A stretch of DNA of 64,000 nt from Thermanaerosceptrum fracticalcis (GCF_000746025.2 NZ_CP045798.1:1226501-1290500), one strand, 5' to 3'; shown: positions 34,905-44,278, counted from the stretch's first letter. Translations and numbers: made by a program. The notes: a model not told the origin generated them from the letters alone.

Positions 34905-36086
34905 TCACCCTTTTATAGTTTTCTCAATAAAGTCTGTGAGAGTTTCAATCTCTTCATCAGTGATAAACCAGGCTAGCGACACCCGAATACCTTTGGTTTT
35001 CTTAATCAGATCTATGGTTCTCCATTGAATAATTATGTTTTTTTCTGCTGCCCTTCTAACAATTAATTCATGATCAGCATTTTCTATAAAAAATGTAAAA
35101 ATACCCGTAGAAAGTTCCTTGTTTTCCGGTGAAATAATATTAAGACCTTTTAAACCTTTCAGTCTGTATCTTAAATTCTCTGCTAATTCCCTGCTCCTTT
35201 TTACTATATTGTTTATTCCGATCTGGGCATTAAATTCAATGGCTTTTCCCATTGCATGGTATAAAGGAAGGTGTCTTCCTCCAAACTCAAACTTTTTTGC
35301 GTTATCGTGAAACACAATTATATCATTTTCAAAGTCGAACGACTCTTGCGCACCCACGCCTGTAAAAGGAGGTCGTATTTTACCCAAAGTCTTTTCATCT
35401 ATATACATGGCTCCTACGCCTTCTGGCCCACATAGCCACTTGTGGCAGGTCATCAAATAAAAGTCACAACCTAAAAATTTTACATTTACATCCACCTGAC
35501 CGCAAGCCTGGGCACCGTCAACAGCCACGAGTATTCCCATAGAATGTGCGATATTACAAATTTCGGTAACTGGCAATTGAATTCCTGAAACATGTGTCAC
35601 ATGGCTTAGTGCTATTAATTTAGTTTTAGTGTTAATAATCTCTTTAAGGTTCTGAATAATTTTCTCTATACTGTTTTCTATCTTAAGCTTTTTTACTTTA
35701 ATTCCCTTTATATGTACAAGATTTAAAAAAGGTAATATAAAGGCGGGATTTTCCTGGTCAGAAATAATCACTTCATCGCCGCGTTGCAAGTCCATAGCGT
35801 AAGCGATAGTATTTATTCCTTCTGTAATACATCTTGTAAAGCTGATTTCTTCAGGTGAGGCTCCTAAAAAACTTGCTATGGTGTTTCTTACTTTTTCAGC
35901 TTTTGCTTTCATGTTGTTTACAACAGGTATAAGAATTTGACCTTCAGTTGCTAGATATTCGTATGTGCTCTTTATTTCTTCGAGAATCGGTATAGGTAGC
36001 GGTCCGGAGCCACCTGTATTTAGATATATACTCTTTTTAAGGGCTGGTAACTGCTCTCTATATTTAATAAAGTTATTTGATTCCAT
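34905..36086 (-). CDS. class V aminotransferase (cysteine desulfurase/IPN-epimerase-like)
   Basis: About 393 residues, PLP fold type I. IYLNTGGSGPLP at the front, VAVDGAQACGQVDV near residue 190 and the PLP Lys in MTCHKWLCGPEGVGAMY near residue 218. No obvious desulfurase active-site Cys loop could be identified, so a lyase, epimerase or transaminase role is as likely as desulfuration. The ATG at 36086 fits the GAGGTG site. It overlaps the amidohydrolase end by 14 bases. Confidence 0.9.
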   Translation of the reverse strand: MESNNFIKYREQLPALKKSIYLNTGGSGPLPIPILEEIKSTYEYLATEGQILIPVVNNMKAKAEKVRNTIASFLGASPEEISFTRCITEGINTIAYAMDLQRGDEVIISDQENPAFILPFLNLVHIKGIKVKKLKIENSIEKIIQNLKEIINTKTKLIALSHVTHVSGIQLPVTEICNIAHSMGILVAVDGAQACGQVDVNVKFLGCDFYLMTCHKWLCGPEGVGAMYIDEKTLGKIRPPFTGVGAQESFDFENDIIVFHDNAKKFEFGGRHLPLYHAMGKAIEFNAQIGINNIVKRSRELAENLRYRLKGLKGLNIISPENKELSTGIFTFFIENADHELIVRRAAEKNIIIQWRTIDLIKKTKGIRVSLAWFITDEEIETLTDFIEKTIKG

Positions 36087-37311
36087 CACGGTCACCTCTA
36101 TTGATAGGTACATTCATACCATTTTTAAATACTTTGACTACACGTTTTAGACTACTTAGATCATCATAGGGGCATCCATCAACGAAAATGATATCCGCTT
36201 TCTTGCCCTTTTCAATTGTACCTACCACATTTCCAACTCCTATGGCTTCAGCTGCTAAACTAGTTGCCGATTTAACCACTTCTTCCTTTGGCATATCTAA
36301 CTTTTCATGCATCAATAGAAGTGTCTTCCAAAGCTCATCGAATTCAGTCAGTTTACAACCTGCGTCCGTCCCGGCAATTATTTTTACTCCAGAATTATAC
36401 ATCTTTTTGGTGGTGTAAAATCTATTCTCCTGAAATGTTTCCCAGAGTTGTATCTTTTCTGGAAGTGGTGCTGCCTCTTTAGGAGGAAGTATATATGACT
36501 TACCCATTGCTGGACAAACATAAATCCCTTTTGCCACAATTTCCTCTACAGTTTTTTGGTCATAATCTACATTATCGTCCTTCATCCAGCTACAGTGATC
36601 CAATACATCTACGCCGGAACTAACTGCATCATTAATACTAACTGTACTATGTACATGGGCACTAACTTTCTTGCCAAACATATGGGCCTGCTCGGTAACT
36701 GTCTCTACTATATTTTTTGAATACTGATTTATTTTTGAACTACTACCCGGGGTCATATTTCCACCGGATATCATAATCTTTATAAAATCAACACCGTTCT
36801 TAACAAGTTTACGGAGTGCTTTGATTACCTCATCCTTACTATCTACTTCTAAATTGAAAAAATGGCAGTGGCCTCCGGTAATGGTAAGAGGCATGCCACT
36901 GCATACGATTCGCGGCCCAATAATGATATTTTTATTTATAGCTTCCCTCAGTTTTATTATGGAATAACCTTTTGCACCACAATCTCTCAGAGTTGTTATT
37001 CCAGCTGATAAGGCTTTTTGTGCGTTTCCCGCCATTCTCAATAAAACTTCGTTTTCTTCTTCTGCAAGTATTTCGTTTAATGGATTAGTACTTGCACTGA
37101 ATGACAAATGGACATGAGTATCAATTAGGCCTGGCATTACAGTACAATCCCCTGCATCAATAATTTCTATGCCTGGTTCCGATAGCAAGGGCTGTAACTT
37201 ATCTCGCTGCTCAACAATAACAATATTTTCCTTTTCTATTACTACACCTATATCAGTTTTTAATTCTTTACTATATCCGTCAATCATTTTCTTGGCTAGA
37301 ATAACCTTCAC
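36073..37311 (-). CDS. metal-dependent amidohydrolase (imidazolonepropionase/prolidase-like)
   Basis: 412 residues. PGLIDTHVHLSFSA near residue 60 gives the first metal His pair, KIMISGGNM near residue 178 the Lys or similar bridge, then HVHS, DHCSWM and the Asp in AGTDAGCKL near residue 313, the full set of subtype I amidohydrolases. It probably hydrolyses a cyclic or linear amide. It lies between the metallo-hydrolase and the aminotransferase; the substrate is unknown. Confidence 0.93.
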   Translation of the reverse strand: MKVILAKKMIDGYSKELKTDIGVVIEKENIVIVEQRDKLQPLLSEPGIEIIDAGDCTVMPGLIDTHVHLSFSASTNPLNEILAEEENEVLLRMAGNAQKALSAGITTLRDCGAKGYSIIKLREAINKNIIIGPRIVCSGMPLTITGGHCHFFNLEVDSKDEVIKALRKLVKNGVDFIKIMISGGNMTPGSSSKINQYSKNIVETVTEQAHMFGKKVSAHVHSTVSINDAVSSGVDVLDHCSWMKDDNVDYDQKTVEEIVAKGIYVCPAMGKSYILPPKEAAPLPEKIQLWETFQENRFYTTKKMYNSGVKIIAGTDAGCKLTEFDELWKTLLLMHEKLDMPKEEVVKSATSLAAEAIGVGNVVGTIEKGKKADIIFVDGCPYDDLSSLKRVVKVFKNGMNVPINRGDRDGIK

Positions 37312-37331
37312 TGTTTGAGCCCCCTTTAAAT

Positions 37332-38072
37332 TTATACCATAGGCGGTAGAGAGGATCCTTTTAAACGTTCCAATGCAATGTCGATATGGCTCTGTCCATC
37401 TTTTAATGTGAACATATGATGGGCTGGAAACAATCCATCAATATTAAGCCCAGCAAGGCGTGGCAATCCTATTCTATATCCTTCCATAGTTGATCCAGGA
37501 CAGTTAAGAAGACTCAAATATCCATTCATAAATACTTCGTCTCCACTGAACAACCATTTCATTCCACTTTTTTCTATAAGATAACAAGTTGAGCCTTCAC
37601 TGTGCCCTGGTGTAATGATTGCCGTAACAGTTAAATTCCCTACCTTAAATACTTCTTCATTATTCGCCGTTATATCAATGGCAGTATGTTTATAAACATA
37701 ATCCTGTGGATAACTCCCCTTATACTTTGCAAAAGTTAAACCAAGCTCATATTCGGTACCATTTTCAATTAAATATTTTTCTGGCTCAGAGGCAACAGTT
37801 TTACTGTTTATAAGCTTCTGTTTTAGGTAATAGGTACCTCCGGCATGATCACCATGAGCATGAGTAATAAAAATATATTTTATATTGCTTAATGGGCACC
37901 CTGTTTCAATTATGTTATTTAGTATCAATTCACTCTCAAGTCCTGATCCAGTATCAATTAATATAGCATCATCCTTATCTATTACTAGATAGACTGCACA
38001 GTCCTTCCCATTCGATAAACCAATAGCACCATTACCAACCATAAATAAGCCATCATGAATTCGAAGAAACAT
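37332..38072 (-). CDS. metallo-beta-lactamase fold hydrolase
   Basis: About 246 residues. The metal motif THAHGDHAGG is near residue 75, followed by TPGHSEGSTCYL and FSGDEVF, the standard order of ligands for a binuclear zinc or iron site. Close to the glyoxalase II/lactonase group. The ATG at 38072 fits a TGGAGTGG site better than the upstream GTG. In this cassette it may open a thioester, lactone or lactam. Confidence 0.92.
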   Translation of the reverse strand: MFLRIHDGLFMVGNGAIGLSNGKDCAVYLVIDKDDAILIDTGSGLESELILNNIIETGCPLSNIKYIFITHAHGDHAGGTYYLKQKLINSKTVASEPEKYLIENGTEYELGLTFAKYKGSYPQDYVYKHTAIDITANNEEVFKVGNLTVTAIITPGHSEGSTCYLIEKSGMKWLFSGDEVFMNGYLSLLNCPGSTMEGYRIGLPRLAGLNIDGLFPAHHMFTLKDGQSHIDIALERLKGSSLPPMV

Positions 38073-38136
38073 TATAACCACTCCAGTAGAAAATTCTTTT
38101 TCATATAACTAATTCAGGAACCTCGGATAATTGCAC

Positions 38137-39423
38137 TTATTTAATTAACCCCATTAATTTTGGAAAAGTCAAAATTAAAGCTGGGAAATATGTCACCAAG
38201 AACAATACGCAAATTTCAACTAGAACAAATGGTATTATTGCCTTCATGGCTCTCTCAATGGGGATTTTACCAATTCCAGAGGCAACAAATAAACATACTC
38301 CAAAAGGCGGTGTTGCCAAACCTATTATAATATTAAGAACAAAAATTACTCCAAAATGCACCGGATCAATACCAAGTTGGAGGGCAAGAGGTGCCAAAAT
38401 AGGAGCAAAAATGAGAAGGTTCGCATTGGCATCCATAATACACCCGAGAAATAGTAGAAAGATATTTATAAAGAATAAAACCAGGTATTTATTCGATGTA
38501 ATTGATGTAATTATTTCTACCAGATGCTGAGGGACCTGCCCCATCGCCACAAGCCAACCTAAAGGATAGGTAATCGCGACTATGGTTAAGACAGCACCTG
38601 CTAGAACCATACTGGATTTGATACAACTTATAACCCCTTTTAAGTCCAACGACCTGTAATAGAAAAAACCTATTAACAATGCATAGATATTTGCAACCGC
38701 TGCAGCCTCAGTTGGAGTAAAGACACCGCCCAATATACCACCCAAAATGATAATGGGCATTAGGAGTGCCGGGAATGTTTTAACTAGAGCCTTAATTGTG
38801 CCTTTAACACCATATTTTTCCGTAATAACCGGATACTTGCGCTTATAACTAATGAAGGTTGCTACCATCATCAAACCAATACCCAGCATTATTCCCGGTA
38901 CCAAACCGCCTGCAAAAAGCGCCGCAACTGACACAGGCATTATAGATCCATAAAGTACCATACCAATACTGGGAGGAATGATAGGTCCAATTACTGAAGC
39001 TGAAGCGGTTACAGCGACAGAGAAATCCGGGTCATAACCATTCTTAACCATTGCCGGTATAAGAGCTCCTCCTATTGCTGCGGTCTCTGCAACAGCCGAA
39101 CCTGATATTCCAGCAAAAAACATACTTCCAACTATATTTGCATTTGCCAGTCCACCACGAATTTTGCCTACTAAAACATTACACAAAACAAGAATATCAT
39201 CTATAATCTTAGCCTGGGCTATTAGGTTACCTGCCAGTATAAACAGGGGCAACGCAATAAGAGTAAAGCTATCTACCCCTTGATAGAACTGTTGAAAAAC
39301 CATGGTCATAGGTATTTTCCCATTGATTAAAATTGTCATAGCAACCGCAAGTCCAAGACCAAATGCAATTGGCATACCTATTACTAAAAACAAAACAATA
39401 AAAGTAAACAACCAAATCGCCAT
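38137..39423 (-). CDS. dctM: TRAP transporter large membrane subunit
   Basis: 428 residues, about 12 hydrophobic segments, DctM/SiaM family. Typical stretches are GMPIAFGLGLAVAM at the front and GSAVAETAAIGGALIPAM near residue 108, followed by IGPIIPPSIGMVLYG. It moves the substrate with sodium. It is in the order dctP-dctQ-dctM, the standard set. Confidence 0.95.
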   Translation of the reverse strand: MAIWLFTFIVLFLVIGMPIAFGLGLAVAMTILINGKIPMTMVFQQFYQGVDSFTLIALPLFILAGNLIAQAKIIDDILVLCNVLVGKIRGGLANANIVGSMFFAGISGSAVAETAAIGGALIPAMVKNGYDPDFSVAVTASASVIGPIIPPSIGMVLYGSIMPVSVAALFAGGLVPGIMLGIGLMMVATFISYKRKYPVITEKYGVKGTIKALVKTFPALLMPIIILGGILGGVFTPTEAAAVANIYALLIGFFYYRSLDLKGVISCIKSSMVLAGAVLTIVAITYPLGWLVAMGQVPQHLVEIITSITSNKYLVLFFINIFLLFLGCIMDANANLLIFAPILAPLALQLGIDPVHFGVIFVLNIIIGLATPPFGVCLFVASGIGKIPIERAMKAIIPFVLVEICVLFLVTYFPALILTFPKLMGLIK

Positions 39424-39444
39424 TATCTGTTTCTCCCTTTCTTA

Positions 39445-39954
39445 TCAATTTTTTCTCATAGAAATAGCCTGTTCAAGAAGCATGTGTATTGAGTGAACTA
39501 ACATAAAGATCGCTCCTAAATACAAGCCAACTGAAGGCCAGAATAATGACAATCCGGTAGCAGATGCTTTCATTCGCATGAATAATTTTAAAGCATCAAT
39601 GCCATATCTTAGAAATATTGCAATGAATAGTATTATTAATAATGTGTTAACTAGCCTTAAAAATTTAGAAAATTTAGCTGGAATTGAATCGATTAAAACT
39701 GAGAAATTAACAAGTTCCCTTTGTTTCATGGCTACACTTCCACCAATGAAAGTTAACCAGATCATACAAAACCTGGCTATTTCCTCAGTCCAAATGTAAG
39801 GATTTTTAATAACATATCTGGAAAATACCCCCATTGACAGAGAACCCAGTAAGACGATGCCTATTATAATTGAAATAATTTCAGCAATACTGTTTAACTT
39901 ATCACTTATAACACCTACTGTGGAATGTAGTTTATAAATAAGTTTTTTTGCCAA
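39445..39954 (-). CDS. dctQ: TRAP transporter small membrane subunit
   Basis: 169 residues with four hydrophobic segments, DctQ family. The TEEIARFCMIWLTFIGGSVAM stretch near residue 55 is typical. It pairs with DctM (20 bases downstream) in the inner membrane. Confidence 0.94.
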   Translation of the reverse strand: MAKKLIYKLHSTVGVISDKLNSIAEIISIIIGIVLLGSLSMGVFSRYVIKNPYIWTEEIARFCMIWLTFIGGSVAMKQRELVNFSVLIDSIPAKFSKFLRLVNTLLIILFIAIFLRYGIDALKLFMRMKASATGLSLFWPSVGLYLGAIFMLVHSIHMLLEQAISMRKN

Positions 39955-40082
39955 TCACTATCAGCCTCCTTAATACGGAAAAACACATATTATATACACA
40001 ATATTTCTGAAAAAGTATCTATTTTTTGATTAAGGGAGAGTATTGGGGTAATCCCTTTACTCTCCCTACTATAACTTACTAA

Positions 40083-41147
40083 TTACTGTTTCTCTAACTC
40101 TTGGACCTTTTTAACAAGTTCCTCAGATATCAACTTACCTGAACCAACGTATTCAGACCATACTTTCTGGGCAGCCTCTCTCCAAAGTTTAATCTGGTCA
40201 CTGTTTGGTTTTATAATCTTTACGCCAGCCTTAGTTATTAGATCCTCAATTTCTTTATTTTTGTTACTAATTAATTTATCTTTTTCTAGTTCCGCCTCTT
40301 TACCAGCTTGAATCACAATATTATAGAGCTCGGAGTTTTCACCACCCAGTTTTTCTACAGCGGATTTACTAAGAAGCTTTAATGTAGTTATGTAAGATAT
40401 GTCAACTATGGTACAATATTTTGTTACCTCACACAGCTTATTATAATAAGTTCCTATAGGATGCCCGTACATTCCGTCAACAACACCTTGCTGTAATGAT
40501 GTATAGAGTTCGTTAAAGTTCATCGGTGTAGCAGCAACACCCCACTCCTTAAATAGAGAAACCTCAATTGGCGAACCCGTAGTTCTAAACTTCATTCCCT
40601 TTATGTCTGCCGGAACTGTGATTGGTTTTTTGTTATAAAATAAAGCTCTTGCCGCTCCACCATCAATATCAAACATAACAGGTGTTAAACCAGTATCCTT
40701 TTTTATCTGAGATGTAACCTGTTCTCTAATATCGCTCTTCCAAACTTTTCTCATATGCTCTGCATTCTTAAAGAGCCCGGGAAGGTCAGTAAAACTTAGT
40801 GCTTTAGAAAACTCACTAAAGTTACCAGCCGCGCACTTTACTATATCAAGGGTCCCTGCCATAGCAGCAGCAGTAATCTGCTTGTCATTACCCATCTGGT
40901 TACTATGGTAATACTCAATTTTTACTTTTCCTTTGGTGCGCTCTTCTACTAGTTTTATGAAGTATAAGTTACCTTCATATTCGGGCATACCTGGAACTTC
41001 CGTATCAGCAAAACGAAGTACTATTGGCTTAACCTCATTTGTTTTTTCCTCGGGGGGTTTGGAATCGGCAGGTTTTTGTCCAGAGCAACCTGTAAATAAA
41101 AGAGTAGCCATACAGAAGATTAATAAAATTGAAATTAACTTTTTCAT
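40083..41147 (-). CDS. dctP: TRAP transporter substrate-binding lipoprotein
   Basis: About 354 residues. The start at 41147 gives a clean lipoprotein signal, MKKLISILLIFCMATLLFTGC, with the lipobox Cys at about residue 21, and a GAGGAGG site upstream; the longer frame to 41201 would bury the signal. The DctP fold is shown by KFRTTGSPIEVSLFKEWG and the Arg that holds the carboxylate of the ligand. It binds an organic acid outside the membrane and hands it to DctQM. Confidence 0.94.
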   Translation of the reverse strand: MKKLISILLIFCMATLLFTGCSGQKPADSKPPEEKTNEVKPIVLRFADTEVPGMPEYEGNLYFIKLVEERTKGKVKIEYYHSNQMGNDKQITAAAMAGTLDIVKCAAGNFSEFSKALSFTDLPGLFKNAEHMRKVWKSDIREQVTSQIKKDTGLTPVMFDIDGGAARALFYNKKPITVPADIKGMKFRTTGSPIEVSLFKEWGVAATPMNFNELYTSLQQGVVDGMYGHPIGTYYNKLCEVTKYCTIVDISYITTLKLLSKSAVEKLGGENSELYNIVIQAGKEAELEKDKLISNKNKEIEDLITKAGVKIIKPNSDQIKLWREAAQKVWSEYVGSGKLISEELVKKVQELEKQ

Positions 41148-41259
41148 TTTTTTCCTCCTCTTTTTATTAATAAAATAACACTTAACATTTTTAAAGGACA
41201 ATGTTTTTTTGTTATTAATATAATAGTAATACAGTTTGTTTAAACTATTCTATCTATTC

Positions 41260-41292
41260 AAAACAGAAATAAGGCGCCATTATTTCTGTTTT
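41260..41292 (-). terminator. hairpin between the RidA-like gene and dctP
   Basis: AAAACAGAAATAA and TTATTTCTGTTTT form a perfect 13-bp stem with a 7-base loop. On the minus strand four T close the stem with no longer T-run, so it is a weak terminator or an attenuator in the 190-bp gap before dctP. Confidence 0.5.
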
Positions 41293-41339
41293 CACACTTA
41301 AATGCAATTATTTAAGTAATACAGATTTCTAGTAACATA

Positions 41340-41804
41340 TCATTTTAGTTCAAAAATTACTTCAATCTCAACAGGTGTACCAAAGGGTAACTGATTCGTT
41401 CCTATTGCTGAACGGGCATGCTTACCATTCTCTCCGAATACTGTCTCAAAGAGTTCTGACCCTCCGTTAATTACATATGGCTGTTCCTCAAAACCAGGTG
41501 CACTTGCTACGAAACCAAGAACTTTTACAACACGTTTTACTTTTTCTAAATCACCTATATGTTGTTTTAGTACAGCCAAACAATTAATTGCAGACTGCCT
41601 GGCACACTCATAGCCTTGTTGAACAGTCAAATCCCTTCCAAGTAGGCCCTCGTAAATTAGTTTTCCGTTTTTTCTACAGTCCTGACCTGAAACATACACC
41701 AGTTTGTCTAAAAAAGTAACTGCGGGTACATATGCAGCAACTGGTGAAGGGGGCTCATCAAGTAATATCCCCAACTGTTCCAACCTATCTTGTATTTTAC
41801 TCAT
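41340..41804 (-). CDS. RidA/YjgF/UK114 family protein
   Basis: 154 residues. VYVSGQD near residue 37 and the end block HARSAIGTNQLPFGTPVEIEV, with the conserved Arg, mark the family. RidA proteins hydrolyse reactive enamine/imine intermediates made by PLP enzymes; related subgroups act as deaminases. A PLP enzyme is encoded in the same cassette, which fits this role. Confidence 0.9.
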   Translation of the reverse strand: MSKIQDRLEQLGILLDEPPSPVAAYVPAVTFLDKLVYVSGQDCRKNGKLIYEGLLGRDLTVQQGYECARQSAINCLAVLKQHIGDLEKVKRVVKVLGFVASAPGFEEQPYVINGGSELFETVFGENGKHARSAIGTNQLPFGTPVEIEVIFELK

Positions 41805-41841
41805 TGTAAGTCCTCCTCTTATTATATAATGTACTAATCAG

Positions 41842-43053
41842 TTAATTGACAGAATTGTTTGACGATGTTAAAAGAGGGTTGCTCCTTGGTATCCCATAAA
41901 CTTCTCTTATTCTTTCTTCGACTTCCAATCCTGGTGGTGCACAACCTTCTATGTAGTGAACGTTTGGATTACACTTACTTTTTTCGTAATTTTGTTTAGT
42001 ACAATTACCTAAGTAGAATAACCTTTTTATATTTTTAATGTTTTGTGTTGCAGAACCGAGACATATCTGAAGTCCTTCGAATTTAACGAGATCGCCCATT
42101 TTTAGCATTCTATCCAATGCAATAACCAATGCTGCAATACAACCACTACATGGATTGGATGAATAGATTTCAACCCCGGGATATTCTTTAAGAGCTGTAA
42201 CTGCCGGTTCAAATTTTCTTGCTACGCTTTCAATGGTCGCACCGACTATTTCTATATCATTGAGGGAATAACTACCTATTCCTATCTCTGCACTGTAGCG
42301 TATATGCCTTATATCTGCCGGATTAAAACCCATGATACGGGAACAGACTGAATCTACTGCGACAGGATTATCACCTGCAATTATTAATCCCAAAGGTACA
42401 GGTGTACCCTCTGCCGGCCCTAACCCCTCCTGGGCAATTAAGCCATCGGCGATAGTCAAATACTTAGGAAGTACTAAATGTAGATCAGCTACTGCCTGAT
42501 GTAAATTTATGTTATGAAATCTTCTCTTTTCACTGGGCGCAATTACACCTTTCATATTTTTTAATGATAAAGTGACGTCCGTTAACGGGTGTGTCTTTAA
42601 CATAGGGATGTTTATGATTAAATCAACGTTATATACTGTCTCTGCAACTTTTACTTCTTTTAATTCTTTAAATCGCTTATCCTTAACGGTTATCATTTTG
42701 TCTAAATTTAAATCTCTGAGCATTACATTGTAACGTTCGGCAAGCTTGGACACACCGACATTTTCAAAGATTCTGGACGTACCAACGTGAACAGTACCGC
42801 AACCTTCACCTATAATAATATTTTCAATTCCCACTTCCTGGAGCATAACTATTATACCTTCTAAAACTGCTAATGAAGTAACAGAGCCTGTTTCAGGGAG
42901 TAGATTACCAGTATAATTAGGTTTTAACATAACTTTTTGGCCAGGTTTAACAAATCTTCCAATACCACCGAGTAGATCAACAGCTTTTTTAATGGTTTCA
43001 TAGGTACTATTTACTCCCTTATGTACTATCGCAACTTTTCCTTTGGTATTCAT
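41842..43053 (-). CDS. DUF362 domain protein
   Basis: 403 residues. The DUF362 core is seen in VMLKPNYTGNLLPETGSVTS near residue 43, then IINIPMLKTHPLTDVTLSLKN and KGVIAPSEKRRFH. The last third has Cys residues (NPCSGC, YLGNCTKQN, GCAPPG) but no ferredoxin motif. Function is not known for the family. It overlaps the regulator gene by 4 bases, so it is the first enzyme-like gene of the cassette operon. Confidence 0.85.
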   Translation of the reverse strand: MNTKGKVAIVHKGVNSTYETIKKAVDLLGGIGRFVKPGQKVMLKPNYTGNLLPETGSVTSLAVLEGIIVMLQEVGIENIIIGEGCGTVHVGTSRIFENVGVSKLAERYNVMLRDLNLDKMITVKDKRFKELKEVKVAETVYNVDLIINIPMLKTHPLTDVTLSLKNMKGVIAPSEKRRFHNINLHQAVADLHLVLPKYLTIADGLIAQEGLGPAEGTPVPLGLIIAGDNPVAVDSVCSRIMGFNPADIRHIRYSAEIGIGSYSLNDIEIVGATIESVARKFEPAVTALKEYPGVEIYSSNPCSGCIAALVIALDRMLKMGDLVKFEGLQICLGSATQNIKNIKRLFYLGNCTKQNYEKSKCNPNVHYIEGCAPPGLEVEERIREVYGIPRSNPLLTSSNNSVN

Positions 43054-43715
43054 AACTCCTCCTTTATGTTCTGGCCTATACCATTTCTCGCCTCTTCTAA
43101 ATAATTATAAAGGGTGAACTTAGAAATATCGTAATATTTTGATATTCTGTCGGCTGATTTCTTTATTAAAAATGCTCCTTTATCGTCGAGAAATTTTAAT
43201 CCCTTTATTTTATCCTCTTTATTCATCAAGGCAACTGGTATACCTACATGTTGTAATGACTTTTGAATTAAATAATCGAGAAGTTCATTTATATCGTTTG
43301 TTATTACTTCATTAGTTTCGTCTTTTTGGTTACTGATGGTAATTGATTTTAGTGTCTTTTCTGCCATAACAAAATCCGTAATATCATAATTTATACAAAT
43401 TGCACCGATCGGTTTACCTTCGTCATTTTTTATATAAATAGATGAGGAGCGAAGTAGCTTTCCACTTTTAGTTTGGGTTAAGTAATTATATCTATCCCCG
43501 TTTTTAACTGTACCTCTAAGTACTTCTAGGCCAAGGTTCGTGCCACAATCGCCAACTTTACGTCCAGTAACATGACCATTCTCTATCGCAACAATTGTTT
43601 TATCATACGGATTGTCATAATCGTGTAATACAACTTCACAACGCTCACCAAACTGTTCAGCAATCCCTTTAATTATAGATTTTAGTAAATCCATTTCTTC
43701 CCTTATTTTTTTCAT
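43050..43715 (-). CDS. YheO/DauR-type transcription regulator
   Basis: About 221 residues. The N-terminal YheO-like PAS domain (FGERCEVVLHDYDNPYDKTI near residue 20) and C-terminal HTH_22 region (ADRISKYYDISKFTLYNYLEEAR) fit the DauR/YheO family, some of which control amino-acid catabolism. The ATG at 43715 follows a GGGGGT site. It is the first gene of the cassette and probably controls it. Confidence 0.88.
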   Translation of the reverse strand: MKKIREEMDLLKSIIKGIAEQFGERCEVVLHDYDNPYDKTIVAIENGHVTGRKVGDCGTNLGLEVLRGTVKNGDRYNYLTQTKSGKLLRSSSIYIKNDEGKPIGAICINYDITDFVMAEKTLKSITISNQKDETNEVITNDINELLDYLIQKSLQHVGIPVALMNKEDKIKGLKFLDDKGAFLIKKSADRISKYYDISKFTLYNYLEEARNGIGQNIKEEL

Positions 43716-43746
43716 ATTTACCCCCATATGAATATTTTTATTTAGT

Positions 43747-43764
43747 CTCTCGGATAATCGAGAG
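43747..43764 (-). promoter_or_regulatory. leader hairpin of the cassette operon
   Basis: CTCTCG and CGAGAG form a perfect 6-bp stem with a 6-base loop, about 30-50 bases upstream of the regulator start and just downstream of the expected transcription start. It may be a second operator or an RNA hairpin. Confidence 0.35.
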
Positions 43765-43774
43765 TGTCATGGTT

Positions 43775-43791
43775 CAAGGCATTATACCTTG
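43775..43791 (-). promoter_or_regulatory. palindrome over a -10 box, cassette promoter
   Basis: On the minus strand CAAGG-TATAATG-CCTTG is a perfect dyad whose spacer contains a consensus TATAAT (43781-43786). The regulator gene starts about 65 bases on. No good -35 is present. A protein bound here would block RNA polymerase, so it is a candidate operator for the YheO-type regulator. Confidence 0.5.
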
Positions 43792-43942
43792 GCCATTTTT
43801 GTTATCTTACGGAAAATTGATTTGCAACTGCAGAAAAAAGGGGTCTTTAATTTGTTGTCATTTGTTCCGAGAGCCACATTTTATATTTAAACTAATTTTA
43901 TTTTCTACAATTAAAATAATAGCAAGATTTGAGTTTTATTAC

Positions 43943-43995
43943 AATAAGTTTTACAAAAAAAATTTTTTTGTAAAACTTTTTTTGTAAAACTTATT
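43943..43995. repeat. long AT-rich inverted repeat
   Basis: AATAAGTTTTACAAAAAAA (43943-43961) is repeated inverted at 43977-43995, a perfect 19-bp arm pair. Between them a direct copy TTTTTTTGTAAAACTT occurs at 43963-43978 and again at 43977-43992. It lies at the border between the RHS remnant and the cassette and may mark the cassette end. Confidence 0.75.
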
Positions 43996-44278
43996 GATGT
44001 CTGTTGATTGTTATTATTAGCATCATTTATTTCTGTTAGGTTGTTGCTATTGTCGTAGGAGAGAGTAGTAAACAGATTTATTAACCGAGTCAAGAGGATT
44101 TCAAGCTATTTGCGTGATATTTCCATTGGCGTTGTAGCTATAGTTAACACAACGTCCTTCCCCGTCTACCATTAGTTACACGTTTGTCGTGTCATAAGTG
44201 TATGTGGCAGTGCTGGTAGTGGGTGTACCTTCAATAGTCACAGGCCCGCTTAAACACCACTGGGAGCTCCATAACCTC
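43996..44278 (-). pseudogene. RHS/YD-repeat protein fragment (repeat region)
   Basis: On the minus strand the pieces GPVTIEGTPTTSTATYTYD, NYSYNANGNITQIA and LSYDNSNNLTEINDANNNNQ are typical YD/RHS repeats, but they are split by stops and frame changes. It is dead. The later-type RHS fragment at 33800-33871 lies downstream on the same strand, on the other side of the cassette. Confidence 0.65.
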
